A DNA stretch of 64,000 bases from Caulobacter rhizosphaerae. Lineage in GTDB: Bacteria; Pseudomonadota; Alphaproteobacteria; Caulobacterales; Caulobacteraceae. Position 1 is the stretch's first letter, and every line of letters starts with the position of its first letter. The stretch is taken from contig NZ_CP048815.1 in assembly GCF_010977555.1 (NCBI RefSeq), positions 186,001 through 250,000 of the forward strand. The letters are read 5' to 3'. Positions 20,488 through 28,855 of the stretch are shown here, one piece after another. The notes under the pieces were generated by a model, which was not told where the DNA came from, searched no databases, and worked only from the letters and a program-made list of their open reading frames with translations. A program made the position numbers and the translations under genes.

Positions 20488-21402
20488 TTAAGCGGCTGAG
20501 CGGCGCAGTTGTTCGATCCGTTCGAGCGCGACAGTCTCAACCGTGGTCTGAAGAGAACCCACCCGCTCCTCCAGCCAAGTCAGATGCTCTTCGGATATCT
20601 GGTAGTGGGGAGAATAACGGGCTTCGACATACGCGCGCCGGATTAAGTCAAAGCCCTGACGTTCGAACTTGTTGGTACGCGGCCAGATGCCGATCAGTCG
20701 AGCATCCAGGGATTCTGCTCGATCACGCAGGAGGTTCAGCCGATGGGTCTTGGCGCTGTAGAGCGTCAGGGCGAGGATGAGGCCGTGATATGCGCGCTCA
20801 ACTGCCTGGTGCAGCTGAAAAGCGGCCTCTTTGGGCCGGCTCTGGCCGCGCACGTAACGGGCGGTGTCGAGGAATCCGACTGCGCTCGCATGCCACTCGT
20901 CGAAATAGGCCTTGGTTTCGACGTATGCATCTTGCGGTGAAAGCGCCACGGGCGCCGCAAACGGAAAGCCTTGCTCGTCGAAAAGTTTGATCCCGTCTCT
21001 GAGGATGTCCGTAAAGAAGTAGCGGCCCAGACGCAGTTGTTCGTTCACGTCATCAAGGCTGTGGACGATGAAGTTGGGCTGGGTGCGCAGGCGCTCGCCT
21101 GAGGCGAGCTCGCGCAGCAGGGCTTCGTCGGCCTTGGCCCAGAATTCCTCCAGGTCGGTGAGGTCCTCGTGGTTGACCACCACCAGGATGTCGTAGTCGG
21201 AGAAGTAGCGGCCCTTGGGATCTTCGACCCAGTCGCCGCGGGCGTAGCTGCCAAACAGGATGATCTTCAGCAGCTTGCCGTTGCGAAATCGCGGCATGGT
21301 CCGCCGGCTCAGCGCCTCGGCGAAGCCTGAGCGCAGCACCTCGACCACCAGATCGAGCTCCTTGCGCTTGCCGGCCGGCAGGTGATCCAGCGAAGTCTTC
21401 AT
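20488..21402 (-). CDS. Fused nucleotidyltransferase (MNT)-HEPN protein
   Basis: A 304-residue protein. The N-terminal MNT nucleotidyltransferase has the GS motif LFGSYARGDWVED and the metal-binding SDYDILVVVNHED. The C-terminal HEPN domain (about 165-295) contains EAAFQLHQAVERAYHGLILA and RRAYVEARYSPHYQI; the latter resembles the HEPN Arg/His region. In two-gene MNT/HEPN toxin-antitoxin systems the MNT enzyme AMPylates and silences the HEPN RNase. Here both are in one chain, so a self-regulated defence or stress protein is a reasonable inference. It lies next to an IS element and a conjugation module. Confidence 0.85.
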   Translation of the reverse strand: MKTSLDHLPAGKRKELDLVVEVLRSGFAEALSRRTMPRFRNGKLLKIILFGSYARGDWVEDPKGRYFSDYDILVVVNHEDLTDLEEFWAKADEALLRELASGERLRTQPNFIVHSLDDVNEQLRLGRYFFTDILRDGIKLFDEQGFPFAAPVALSPQDAYVETKAYFDEWHASAVGFLDTARYVRGQSRPKEAAFQLHQAVERAYHGLILALTLYSAKTHRLNLLRDRAESLDARLIGIWPRTNKFERQGFDLIRRAYVEARYSPHYQISEEHLTWLEERVGSLQTTVETVALERIEQLRRSAA

Positions 21403-21741
21403 CGTACCTTTCGTCGCTCGTGACGCGTCCGGGTTGCGGAACGTGCCACACTTAGAGCGAGTCTAAGTCCATGCGGGGGCGGCACGCCACCCTCTGTGCA
21501 AGGGCTTTGCCGATATTCGCCGTATATTCATTCTATACAGAACGGCGGGCGCGGGCGGCGTTTCTCGGCTGCAGCCTGTGCGCCATCTCGATCCCCGGCG
21601 CGCTCGACTTCGGCCCCTCATCGCCGGATATGATGTCTGACCGGCGACGATAGCTCGGGCATGCCGAGCCAGCGCCGGGCGAATATTCGCGCAATATACT
21701 AGCTATATATTCTAAGGGAGACAACCCTGACGGGAGTCGGC
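21403..21741. other. 339-base regulatory region between divergent genes
   Basis: It separates the MNT-HEPN gene (minus) and the LuxR-type regulator (plus). It contains two AT-rich imperfect copies of a 24-base element, at 21514-21537 and 21684-21707, sharing TATTCGC, ATAT and CTATA at the same spacing. They stand out in GC-rich DNA and may be promoters or operator sites. No gene is seen. Confidence 0.5.
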
Positions 21742-22179
21742 TTGCGCCTGCGTATCCTCGATCGACGCCGGTACGCGCGGAAGCTTGAGCGGCTGCGTAA
21801 CGGTGGTTCGATGGTATGGATTTCGAGGATCTCTGTTCAGACGGGCGGCGACGCGACTTGCGGCGAAGAAAGGCCGCCGACCAAGCCAGAGCCGAAAACC
21901 TGGCGGCTCACAGACGATCCTCTCGAGCCGCGCCGGCAAGCTGTTGCCGCCACGTGCAAGGAATCCGTGGCGATCCATATCGGCGTGACAGCGCGGCAAT
22001 TGGAGTGCCTGGCTTGGGTGGCGGAGGGTAAAACTGCGGCGGAGATCGGCATTATCCTCGGCATATCGGGACGAACCGTCGAAAAGCACGTCGCCAGGGC
22101 CTGTGAACTCTTCGGCGTCGCACGCCGTATTCAAGCGGTCGATCAAGCCCGCCGCTTGGGCCTCCTCACTGAGAACTAA
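21742..22179 (+). CDS. LuxR-type HTH transcriptional regulator
   Basis: A 145-residue protein whose C-terminal part (about residues 78-142) is a LuxR/GerE HTH: GVTARQLECLAWVAEGKTAA, then EIGIILGISGRTVEKHVARA. The N-terminal part is short and has no receiver or ligand-binding domain. The TTG start at 21742 has GGGAG 5 bases upstream (21732-21736); ATG at 21811 is an alternative. Just before the virB operon, it is a candidate regulator of conjugation. Confidence 0.8.
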   Translation: MRLRILDRRRYARKLERLRNGGSMVWISRISVQTGGDATCGEERPPTKPEPKTWRLTDDPLEPRRQAVAATCKESVAIHIGVTARQLECLAWVAEGKTAAEIGIILGISGRTVEKHVARACELFGVARRIQAVDQARRLGLLTEN

Positions 22180-22284
22180 CGCAGCGGCCTGGAGCGAGGT
22201 CTAAGAAACCCAACGGTGGTGACGCTGTACGAGATCGCTACTGCGCTGAACGTCCAACCCATTGATCTGCTGAAGCCGGTCTGA
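22180..22284 (+). pseudogene. Truncated XRE-type HTH regulator (C-terminal stub)
   Basis: Directly after the LuxR stop a frame reads SGLERGLRNPTVVTLYEIA and continues TALNVQPIDLLKPV to a stop. This is the recognition helix and last helix of a small Cro/CI-type (XRE) regulator of the 'ERGxRNPTxxTL..IA.AL' kind. The first half of the HTH and any start codon are missing. It is probably the remains of a conjugation regulator lost by a deletion that joined it to the LuxR gene. Confidence 0.65.
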
Positions 22285-22532
22285 GGCCGGTGCGGCACAT
22301 AGCCAGCGGCGCGACCGAAAAACGCCCCTAACTCCGGAGGCCAGCGCAACCTGGCGCAGGTTCGCCCCTCGCCGCCAGATGACTGCTGTCGGACACGGCT
22401 GCTCCGCCGACTCGACGCGTGGGGATTCATTTTGACGTTCGCCGGTGGGTAAAACCACCCAGGTGGGCCGCGTAGGCTTGCGCATCGCGCGTCCTCCCGG
22501 GCCGGCTCAGTCTCCCTCGGAAGGGAGACGTC

Positions 22533-23153
22533 ATGCCCATCGATCCTGCAACAGCTCTTGGCTTCAGCATCGCCTGCGCGCCGGGCGTCGACCCGCAGAC
22601 CTTGCTGGCGGTTGTGAAGGTCGAAAGCGGCTTCGAGCCGCTGGCGATCGGCGTCAACGGCCGTCCGGCCAAGAGGCTCACACCCACCTCCCGCGAGGAG
22701 GCGGTCGGCGCCGCCAGCCGGCGGATCGCCGCGGGGCAAAATCTCGACCTTGGGCTGGGGCAGATCAATTCAAGGCAATTGCCGCGTTTGGGCCTGAGCC
22801 TCCACGACGTTTTCGACCCGTGCGCCAACCTGGCGGCTTCGGCCAGGATTCTTGTCGAAGGCTACAACCGCTCCCGTCGGCTTGGGGCTTATGAGCAGCG
22901 GGCGGTGCGCGAGGCGTTGTCACTCTACAACACCGGCGATCGTGAGCGCGGCTTTCGAAACGGCTACGTCGCCAAGGTGGTTCAGGCCGCCGGCCAACTT
23001 GCCCCGGTGAGCCGGGACGCCGCCAGGCCCGCCGTAGCTTCGAGAGCCGATCCTGTAGCGCTGCCTGAGCCGCCGCTGTGGGACGCCTTCGCCCGCGCCC
23101 GGATGCGAAGGGCCGCCTTCGTCTTCTCACCCAACACAGGATCCTTGCCATGA
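22533..23153 (+). CDS. virB1: VirB1-like lytic transglycosylase
   Basis: A 206-residue SLT-fold enzyme that opens peptidoglycan for assembly of the type IV secretion channel. The catalytic Glu lies in LLAVVKVESGFEPLAIG. Further family motifs are LDLGLGQINSRQLPRLGLSL, FDPCANLAASARIL and ALSLYNTGD. No typical signal peptide is seen; the ATG is preceded by GGAAGGGAG. First gene of the virB operon, with its stop overlapping the next start (ATGA). The 248 bases before it should hold the operon promoter. Confidence 0.92.
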   Translation: MPIDPATALGFSIACAPGVDPQTLLAVVKVESGFEPLAIGVNGRPAKRLTPTSREEAVGAASRRIAAGQNLDLGLGQINSRQLPRLGLSLHDVFDPCANLAASARILVEGYNRSRRLGAYEQRAVREALSLYNTGDRERGFRNGYVAKVVQAAGQLAPVSRDAARPAVASRADPVALPEPPLWDAFARARMRRAAFVFSPNTGSLP

Positions 23154-23455
23154 AAGCGCGTCCGCGACTTGTTCAAGCCTCTCTGATGGCCGGCCTCTTG
23201 TCCCTGGCGGCGACCAGTCCGGCTCTGGCTCAGAGCGCCGGAGGCGACCTGGGCGGCTTCATTCAAAACCTCATTGATCTTCTCAACAGCAACGTAATCC
23301 GCGGCCTGGCCATCCTGGCGGTGATGATCACAGGCATCATGTGGCTGTTTGGGCGCCTGGATCTGCAACGGGCGGGCACGGTGGTCGTAGCGATCATCGT
23401 CACCTTCGGCGCGGCGACGATCGTCGATCTCGTCACAGGGGCGGGTGGATCATGA
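23150..23455 (+). CDS. virB2: VirB2-like pilin (TrbC/VirB2)
   Basis: A 101-residue pilin precursor. It has a long signal sequence (to SPALAQ, about residue 28), then a mature part with two hydrophobic segments (VIRGLAILAVMITGIMWLFG and AGTVVVAIIVTFGAATIVDL) joined by a short charged loop, as in VirB2/TrbC. It would form the conjugative pilus. The start overlaps the virB1 stop and the stop overlaps virB3, both as ATGA. Confidence 0.93.
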   Translation: MKARPRLVQASLMAGLLSLAATSPALAQSAGGDLGGFIQNLIDLLNSNVIRGLAILAVMITGIMWLFGRLDLQRAGTVVVAIIVTFGAATIVDLVTGAGGS

Positions 23456-23802
23456 GCCCGGCCGACGCGAGCGAAGAGCGCCTGACCGAGGACACCTTGT
23501 TCTTGGCTTGCACCCGGCCGACCATGGTCGCAGGCGCACCGATGGAAGCCGTGGGCCTGATCGCCATGACCACGGCCGTCGCCTTCCTGGCGGGTCGCTC
23601 TCTAATCTACTTGCTGATCGCGCCGGCGCTCTGGCTGACATGCCGGGCTATCTGTCGCAACGATCACAACGCCTTTCGGATCCTGCTCGCGTTTGTCAGG
23701 ACCCGCAGCCGAGCCAACAACCGCGCTGCGTGGGGCGGCGGTTCGCCGACGCCGTTGGCGCTGCGACGTCGGTTCATCCCCCAGGAGGTGGACCGTGGCT
23801 GA
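23452..23802 (+). CDS. virB3: VirB3-like inner-membrane protein
   Basis: A 116-residue protein of the VirB3/TrbD family. The conserved start LFLACTRPTMVAGAPMEAVG is followed by a hydrophobic hairpin (LIAMTTAVAFLAGRSLIYLL and onward). VirB3 associates with the VirB4 ATPase and is needed for pilus assembly. The gene begins on the virB2 stop (ATGA) and its end overlaps the GTG start of virB4 by 8 bases. Confidence 0.92.
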   Translation: MSPADASEERLTEDTLFLACTRPTMVAGAPMEAVGLIAMTTAVAFLAGRSLIYLLIAPALWLTCRAICRNDHNAFRILLAFVRTRSRANNRAAWGGGSPTPLALRRRFIPQEVDRG

Positions 23803-26176
23803 CTCTCTGGTCGCCCGACCCAAGCCCGCCTGGCTGAAGCGCGAACGCGACGGATCTGAGGACCTTCCCTACACGCGGCATGTGACCGACCAGATCGTCG
23901 CGCTCGACAGCGGCGCCTTGATGCTGAGCTTGCGCGTGAACGGCGCCAGCTTCGAGACTGCCGACATCCGCGATCTCAACGACTGGCACGCCAAGCTCAA
24001 CGGCGCCTGGCGCAACTTGGCCTCCGAACAACTGGCGATCTGGCACCATCTGATCCGCCGCGAACAAAGCCAGTATCCAGAAGGCGATTTCCGGTCCCAG
24101 TTCGCCAGACAGCTGGATCAGGCCTATCGCGGTCGCATCGAGGCCGAAAAGCTCTATGCGAACGAGCTCTATCTGACTCTGGTTCTTCATCCGGGGCGCG
24201 ACCCTTCAGATCGCGCGCAGCACCTTCTGGGCCGATGGGCCGGCAGCGCGAACGACGCACGGGCACTGACGGAGCGAACAAAGATTCTGGCCGATGCCGG
24301 GCGTGACCTTGGCCAGCATCTTGCCCGGTACGGCCTCACGCCCCTGGCGCTCTATCAGCGCGATGGTCTCATCTTTTCCCAGCCGCTGGAGCTCCTGCGG
24401 TTGGTGCTCAGCGGTCGGGCCGAACCGGCTCCCCTCGTGCGGGGCCGACTGGGACAGGCGATCTACGCCGATCGCGTGATCTTCGGGCGCGAGGCGTTGG
24501 AAATTCGCGACCCGGCCCGAGCCCGCTTGGCCGGCATGCTGGGCATAAAGGAGTATCCCGCCGCCACACGGCCTGGGCTTTGGAATGGATTGCTGTCGGC
24601 GCCGTTCGCCTTGGTGGCGACCCAATCGTTCAGCTTTCTCTCCAAGGCGGCGGCCAGCGCGGTGTTGAGCCGCAAGCAAAATCAGATGCTAAGCGCCCGC
24701 GACCGTGCTGCATCTCAGATCAGCGGCCTCGATCAGGCGCTCGACGATCTGACCTCAAACCGTTTCGTCATGGGAGATCATCAAGCCTCGGTCCTGGTCT
24801 ACGCTGATGACATGCGCCAACTGGGCGAGCGTCTGTCCAAGGCGCGGGCCCTGCTCGCTGATTGTGGTCTGGTCGCGGTGCGCGAGGACCTCGGACTGGA
24901 AGCAGGCTTTTGGGCGCAGTTTCCAGGCAATTTCCGACATCGCGTGCGCCCCGCGGCGATCAACAGCCGAAACTTCGCGGCTTTCGCGCCCCTTCACGCC
25001 CATCCGGCGGGGCGGGCGAGCGGCAATCATTGGGGACCTGCGGTCGCCCTGATGCGCACCGCATCCGGCTCGCCCTACTACTTCAACTTTCACGTCGGCG
25101 ATGTGGGTCACACATTTATCTGCGGTCCGACCGGCGCGGGCAAAACCGTCATTCAGAACTTCACCTTGTCACAAGCTGAGAAGTTTGGGGCAAAACAGGT
25201 CTTCATCGACAATCGGCGCAGCGCTGAGATTTTCGTGCGCGCCTGCGGCGGAACCTACCTGGAGCTGAAGCCTGGGGTTCCGACCGGCCTTGCGCCGTTC
25301 AAAGCGCCGCACGACGGACCCGGTCAGCGCGTCTTTCTCGCAAGTCTCGTGCGCCAACTGGCCGCGCCGGCCGACAGACCGCTGACGCCGAACGAAGCCC
25401 TGGCCATCGACGACGCTGTCGCGGCCCTGGCGCGGTTGGCTCCGGCGCAGCGCTCCCTTGCGGCCGTCCGCGCGCTCCTGGGTCAGCGCGACCCTTCCGG
25501 CCTCGGCACTCGGCTTGAGCGCTGGTGTCGAGGCGGCCCGCTGGGCTGGGTGCTCGACAATGACGTCGACCTGCTGGACCTGGAGCCCGACTTTGTCGGC
25601 TTTGACATCACCCATTTTCTCGATCTGCCGGAGATCCGCACTCCGATTATCCTCTACCTCTTCCATCGCATCCAAGCTCTGGTCGATGGCCGTCGTCTGA
25701 TCGTCGACGTCGACGAATTCTGGAAGGCGTTGGGCGACGAAGCGTTTCGTGGCCTCGCCCGCGAAGGTCTCAAGACCTATCGCATGCAAAACGCCCTGAT
25801 GGTCTTCGCCACCCAATCGCCGGCCGACGTGCTGGCCTCGCCGATCGCGCCCACGATCCTTGAGCAGTGCGTCACCAAGATCTTCCTACCCAACCCCCAT
25901 GCAAGCCGGTCCGACTACATCGACGGCTTTGGTCTGAGCGAGCGCGAGTTCGCCTTGGTCCGCCACGAGCTGGCGCCGCAACAACGGCGCTTTCTGATCA
26001 AGCAGGGCGTGGATTCGGTGGTCGCCGAGCTTGGTCTTGGCGGCCTGGACGACGCGTTGGCTGTGCTTTCGGGCCGTACCGAGACCGTCGGACTGCTCGA
26101 TCGGGTACGCGCCGAACATGGAAACGATCCCGCTTTCTGGATGAAGCCCTTTCAAGAAGCCAGGAGACGCCTATGA
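23795..26176 (+). CDS. virB4: VirB4 ATPase of the type IV secretion system
   Basis: A 793-residue ATPase that powers pilus biogenesis and substrate passage. Walker A is CGPTGAGKTVIQNF (about residue 443) and Walker B is RRLIVDVDEFWKAL (about 634). The C-terminal segment TQSPADVLASPIAPTILEQC is typical of VirB4/CagE. The GTG at 23795 follows CAGGAGGTG and overlaps virB3; an ATG further upstream would lie far inside virB3. The end overlaps virB5 (ATGA). Confidence 0.96.
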   Translation: MADSLVARPKPAWLKRERDGSEDLPYTRHVTDQIVALDSGALMLSLRVNGASFETADIRDLNDWHAKLNGAWRNLASEQLAIWHHLIRREQSQYPEGDFRSQFARQLDQAYRGRIEAEKLYANELYLTLVLHPGRDPSDRAQHLLGRWAGSANDARALTERTKILADAGRDLGQHLARYGLTPLALYQRDGLIFSQPLELLRLVLSGRAEPAPLVRGRLGQAIYADRVIFGREALEIRDPARARLAGMLGIKEYPAATRPGLWNGLLSAPFALVATQSFSFLSKAAASAVLSRKQNQMLSARDRAASQISGLDQALDDLTSNRFVMGDHQASVLVYADDMRQLGERLSKARALLADCGLVAVREDLGLEAGFWAQFPGNFRHRVRPAAINSRNFAAFAPLHAHPAGRASGNHWGPAVALMRTASGSPYYFNFHVGDVGHTFICGPTGAGKTVIQNFTLSQAEKFGAKQVFIDNRRSAEIFVRACGGTYLELKPGVPTGLAPFKAPHDGPGQRVFLASLVRQLAAPADRPLTPNEALAIDDAVAALARLAPAQRSLAAVRALLGQRDPSGLGTRLERWCRGGPLGWVLDNDVDLLDLEPDFVGFDITHFLDLPEIRTPIILYLFHRIQALVDGRRLIVDVDEFWKALGDEAFRGLAREGLKTYRMQNALMVFATQSPADVLASPIAPTILEQCVTKIFLPNPHASRSDYIDGFGLSEREFALVRHELAPQQRRFLIKQGVDSVVAELGLGGLDDALAVLSGRTETVGLLDRVRAEHGNDPAFWMKPFQEARRRL

Positions 26177-26883
26177 ACCGTCACCGCGCCGCGGCGGTCG
26201 CCGCCGCAATCCTTCAGTTCACCGCCTGCGTCGAGACCGCTCGAGCCCAGGTGATGGTCTACGACGCTCATAGCTACGCCAGTCTCGTTCGTCAGGCGGC
26301 CACGGCTATGGACCAGCTGGATGCGCTCAGGCGGCAGGTCGATCAGACCAAGGCCCTCTATGACAGCTTCAACGCCCCCTCCCAGATCGGCGCGATTGCG
26401 GGCCTTCTGGATGCGCCGGCGCTGCGCGCGGTCGTGCCTGACCTCGATCTATACCTCGCCGCCAGCCGCGGCGACTTTCAAGCGCTTGGCCAGGTCGGGG
26501 TCCGGGCGAAAGCCCACCGTGAAGAAAGCCGGCTCTATACGCCCAGGGGCGGCGACCAGGGTGATGAGGATCTTGATCAAAACGGTGATCGCATCGCCCG
26601 CGACCTGTCCATGGCCGAGCACGTCGCAGATGTCGCCGCCCAACGCCGCAACGGGCTTGAGCACCTCACGACCGCCCTGGCCAAGGCGCCCAACGTTCGC
26701 ACGGTGATGGACATTCAAGCCCGCCTCGCCGCCGAGCAGGCGATGATTGGCGCCGATCAGATGCGTTTGCATGGGCTGGCCATGGCGCAGGCTGCGGAAG
26801 GCCGCCTGCGGGTCCAGCGCGAGGAGGAACGCGCCAAGGCCGAGCGGGCCGCCCGCATGAGGCTTTACCAGGAGGCCTTCTGA
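26173..26883 (+). CDS. virB5: VirB5-like minor pilin
   Basis: A 236-residue secreted protein. The signal peptide ends near TARAQVMVYD. The mature part is largely helical with coiled-coil tendency (AMDQLDALRRQVDQTKALYD; LQREEERAKAERAARM-like end), the layout of VirB5/TrbJ tip proteins. It starts on the virB4 stop (ATGA) and ends in TGATG, coupling it to the small frame that follows. Confidence 0.9.
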   Translation: MNRHRAAAVAAAILQFTACVETARAQVMVYDAHSYASLVRQAATAMDQLDALRRQVDQTKALYDSFNAPSQIGAIAGLLDAPALRAVVPDLDLYLAASRGDFQALGQVGVRAKAHREESRLYTPRGGDQGDEDLDQNGDRIARDLSMAEHVADVAAQRRNGLEHLTTALAKAPNVRTVMDIQARLAAEQAMIGADQMRLHGLAMAQAAEGRLRVQREEERAKAERAARMRLYQEAF

Positions 26884-27032
26884 TGCTCGCGCCTCAGCCT
26901 GTACGCACGTGGCGTTGGGTTTGGCCCGCTCGTGCGCCCCGCACTTGGCCGGTCCGGGTTTGGCCGCTCCAACGGGCCAGGCCAGCGCCTCCTGGCCGCG
27001 GCCTTGACCAGGGGGGCCATGTTCATGTCTGA
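26883..27032 (+). CDS. Tryptophan-rich 49-residue frame between virB5 and virB6
   Basis: The ATG at 26883 shares its A with the virB5 stop (TGATG), and the frame ends inside the virB6 start region. The product begins MLAPQPVRTWRWVWPARAP and carries five Trp plus many Arg and Pro, with no signal peptide or cysteine. This is the place where many virB operons carry an entry-exclusion lipoprotein gene (eexN), but nothing here looks like a lipoprotein. It may be a real coupled peptide or merely a spacer read in frame. Confidence 0.35.
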   Translation: MLAPQPVRTWRWVWPARAPRTWPVRVWPLQRARPAPPGRGLDQGGHVHV

Positions 27033-27939
27033 CTTTGCGATCTTCAGCCCGGCCTATGTTTACGTCGACGGCCGGCTGGACCAATTCCTCCGCGACGGCG
27101 TCGGCCGGGCGGTGGCGGAGCTTCAGCCACCTCTGCGGGCGGCCTTGGTGCTTTACGTGATGCTGTACGGCTTTGCGATCATTCGTGGAGCCATCAGCGA
27201 GCCGATCATGGATTTTGCGGTCCGCTCGATCAAGCTGGTGATCATCTACAGACTGGCCACCACCGTGGCCTATGACGACTACGTCACCCAGCCCCTGTTT
27301 CATCTATTTCCCGATACGGTCGCTAAGGCGATTTCCGGGACCTCGATCAGCGATCCTGGCGCGGCCTTCGATCAGTTCCTCAATCGTGTCGCCTTCCTTG
27401 CCGACAAGATCGCCGACAAGGCGACGCTTTCGGACCTATCGCCCTGGATCATGTCGGGCGCGGTCGCGATCGTCGGCGCCCTGGCCGCGGCCCTTGGCTT
27501 TGGCGTGGTCCTGGTCACCAAGGTGGCCTTGGCCTTCATCGTCTGCTTGGGGCCGTTCTTCGTCGCCTGCTCGCTCTTTGAGCCCACCCGCCGTTATTTC
27601 TTCGGCTGGCTGAGCCAGGCGGTGAATTACATCATCCTCTTTGGGATGGTGATCGCCATCTTTCAACTGGTGCTGTCTTTGGTCGACGCCCAGTGGGACT
27701 CGATCACGGGGCTCGACCCCATGAGCGCCGGACTGCTTTTCATCAGCCTGTGCATTCTAGGGGCCATCTTCTTCCTGCAGACCCCGGCCATGGCGGCCGG
27801 TATCGCCGGCGGCGCCAGCATGGGCCTTGCGGACTTCGGCTACGCCGCCGCCTCGGCTTTCCGCGGCCCCAGCGTCAGGAACCCGCCGGGGCCTCGCCTC
27901 GTCGACAGCGGCGGGTCGATCCGCCCGACAGGACGCTAG
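27019..27939 (+). CDS. virB6: VirB6-like polytopic membrane protein
   Basis: A 306-residue inner-membrane channel component with about six hydrophobic segments, including ALVLYVMLYGFAIIRGAI, IVGALAAALGFGVVLVTKVA, LAFIVCLGPFFVACSLFEPT and LLFISLCILGAIFFLQTPAM. The FEPTR motif and the following FFGWLSQAVNYI are typical of VirB6/TrbL. ATG at 27019 or 27025 (MFMSDFAIFSP) is the likely start; a GTG at 26932 would add an atypical hydrophilic leader. Confidence 0.92.
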   Translation: MFMSDFAIFSPAYVYVDGRLDQFLRDGVGRAVAELQPPLRAALVLYVMLYGFAIIRGAISEPIMDFAVRSIKLVIIYRLATTVAYDDYVTQPLFHLFPDTVAKAISGTSISDPGAAFDQFLNRVAFLADKIADKATLSDLSPWIMSGAVAIVGALAAALGFGVVLVTKVALAFIVCLGPFFVACSLFEPTRRYFFGWLSQAVNYIILFGMVIAIFQLVLSLVDAQWDSITGLDPMSAGLLFISLCILGAIFFLQTPAMAAGIAGGASMGLADFGYAAASAFRGPSVRNPPGPRLVDSGGSIRPTGR

Positions 27940-27941
27940 CC

Positions 27942-28178
27942 ATGCGCCCAAGAATGCTCGTCCTAGTGTTGGCGATCCTGGCGACCGGCTGCACCCATGA
28001 TCCGGCTAAGCCCACGGGCTGCCATGGCGCCAGACGTCCGGCCAACCCGTTCAGGTCGACCCTTCCATCGCCGCCTGTCGTCGCGCCTCTCTCGAACCTC
28101 GGCGAGCCGCTCTGGAGTTCCGCTTCAGGCGCGGCGCGATCCGAAGCGAAGTTTCCTTGCGCGAGCCGACCATCATGA
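27942..28178 (+). CDS. virB7: VirB7-like lipoprotein
   Basis: A 78-residue predicted lipoprotein: MRPRMLVLVLAILATGCTHD has a short signal and a lipobox ending ATGC. A second Cys and RRPANP follow, as in small VirB7/TraN-like outer-membrane anchors. It begins 2 bases after the virB6 stop and its TGA overlaps the virB8 ATG (ATGA). VirB7 links to VirB9 in the outer-membrane core. Confidence 0.72.
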   Translation: MRPRMLVLVLAILATGCTHDPAKPTGCHGARRPANPFRSTLPSPPVVAPLSNLGEPLWSSASGAARSEAKFPCASRPS

Positions 28179-28855
28179 CTGGCGTGCCCAGCCCCGAACT
28201 CAAAGCCTATTTCGCCGAGGCTCGCAGCTGGGAGCAGGATCGACTGGCGGAGGCCCTTCGATCCAAACGCCTGGCCTGGGCGGCTGCGGCCGGCTCAATG
28301 ACCTTGACCATTGTCGCCGTCGGCGCGGTGGCCGCCCTCGCGCCCCTCAAGAGCGTCGAGCCCTTCGTGGTGCGCGTGGATCGCGCGACCGGCTCGGTGG
28401 ATGTCATGAGCGGCCTGAAGGACGGGCGTGAGCTGTCCTACGAAGAGGCCGTCAGCAAGTATTTCCTGGGCGTCTATGTTCGGGCTCGGGAAGCCTGGCT
28501 GCCAGCCGCGGGGGAGGCCAACTTCAGCCAGGTCTCGATCATGTCCGCTCCCGAAGAGCAGCAGCGTTGGGCCAAGGCTTTTGCCCCCACAAATCCCGCC
28601 AGTCCGCAACTGGCCTATGGACCCAACGGTCAGGTCGAGGTCGCCATCAGGGCGATCAGCTTCCTCAATCCGAAGGTCGCCAACGTTCGTTTTCACCGCG
28701 TCGTTCGCCAGGGACCCCAGACCTCGGAGAGCGACTGGATTTCGACGATCGCCTTCACCTACACCAGCGCGCCCATGCTTGAGGCCGATCGGCTGCGCAA
28801 TCCGCTTGGTTTCCAAGTCACGTCCTACCGGGCCGATCCGGAGGTGGCGCGATGA
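28175..28855 (+). CDS. virB8: VirB8-like assembly factor
   Basis: A 226-residue bitopic inner-membrane protein: short cytoplasmic part, one membrane segment (about residues 38-60), then the NTF2-like periplasmic domain. Family motifs are VEPFVVRVDRATGSVDVMSG, YEEAVSKYFLGVYVRAREAW and NVRFHRVV. It nucleates assembly of the secretion core. Start on the virB7 stop and end on the virB9 start, both ATGA. Confidence 0.95.
   Translation: MTGVPSPELKAYFAEARSWEQDRLAEALRSKRLAWAAAAGSMTLTIVAVGAVAALAPLKSVEPFVVRVDRATGSVDVMSGLKDGRELSYEEAVSKYFLGVYVRAREAWLPAAGEANFSQVSIMSAPEEQQRWAKAFAPTNPASPQLAYGPNGQVEVAIRAISFLNPKVANVRFHRVVRQGPQTSESDWISTIAFTYTSAPMLEADRLRNPLGFQVTSYRADPEVAR

Noticed and set aside
22285..22532. 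Hairpin GGTGG/CCACC before virB1 as an operator
   Set aside because: Only five paired bases; too weak to claim.
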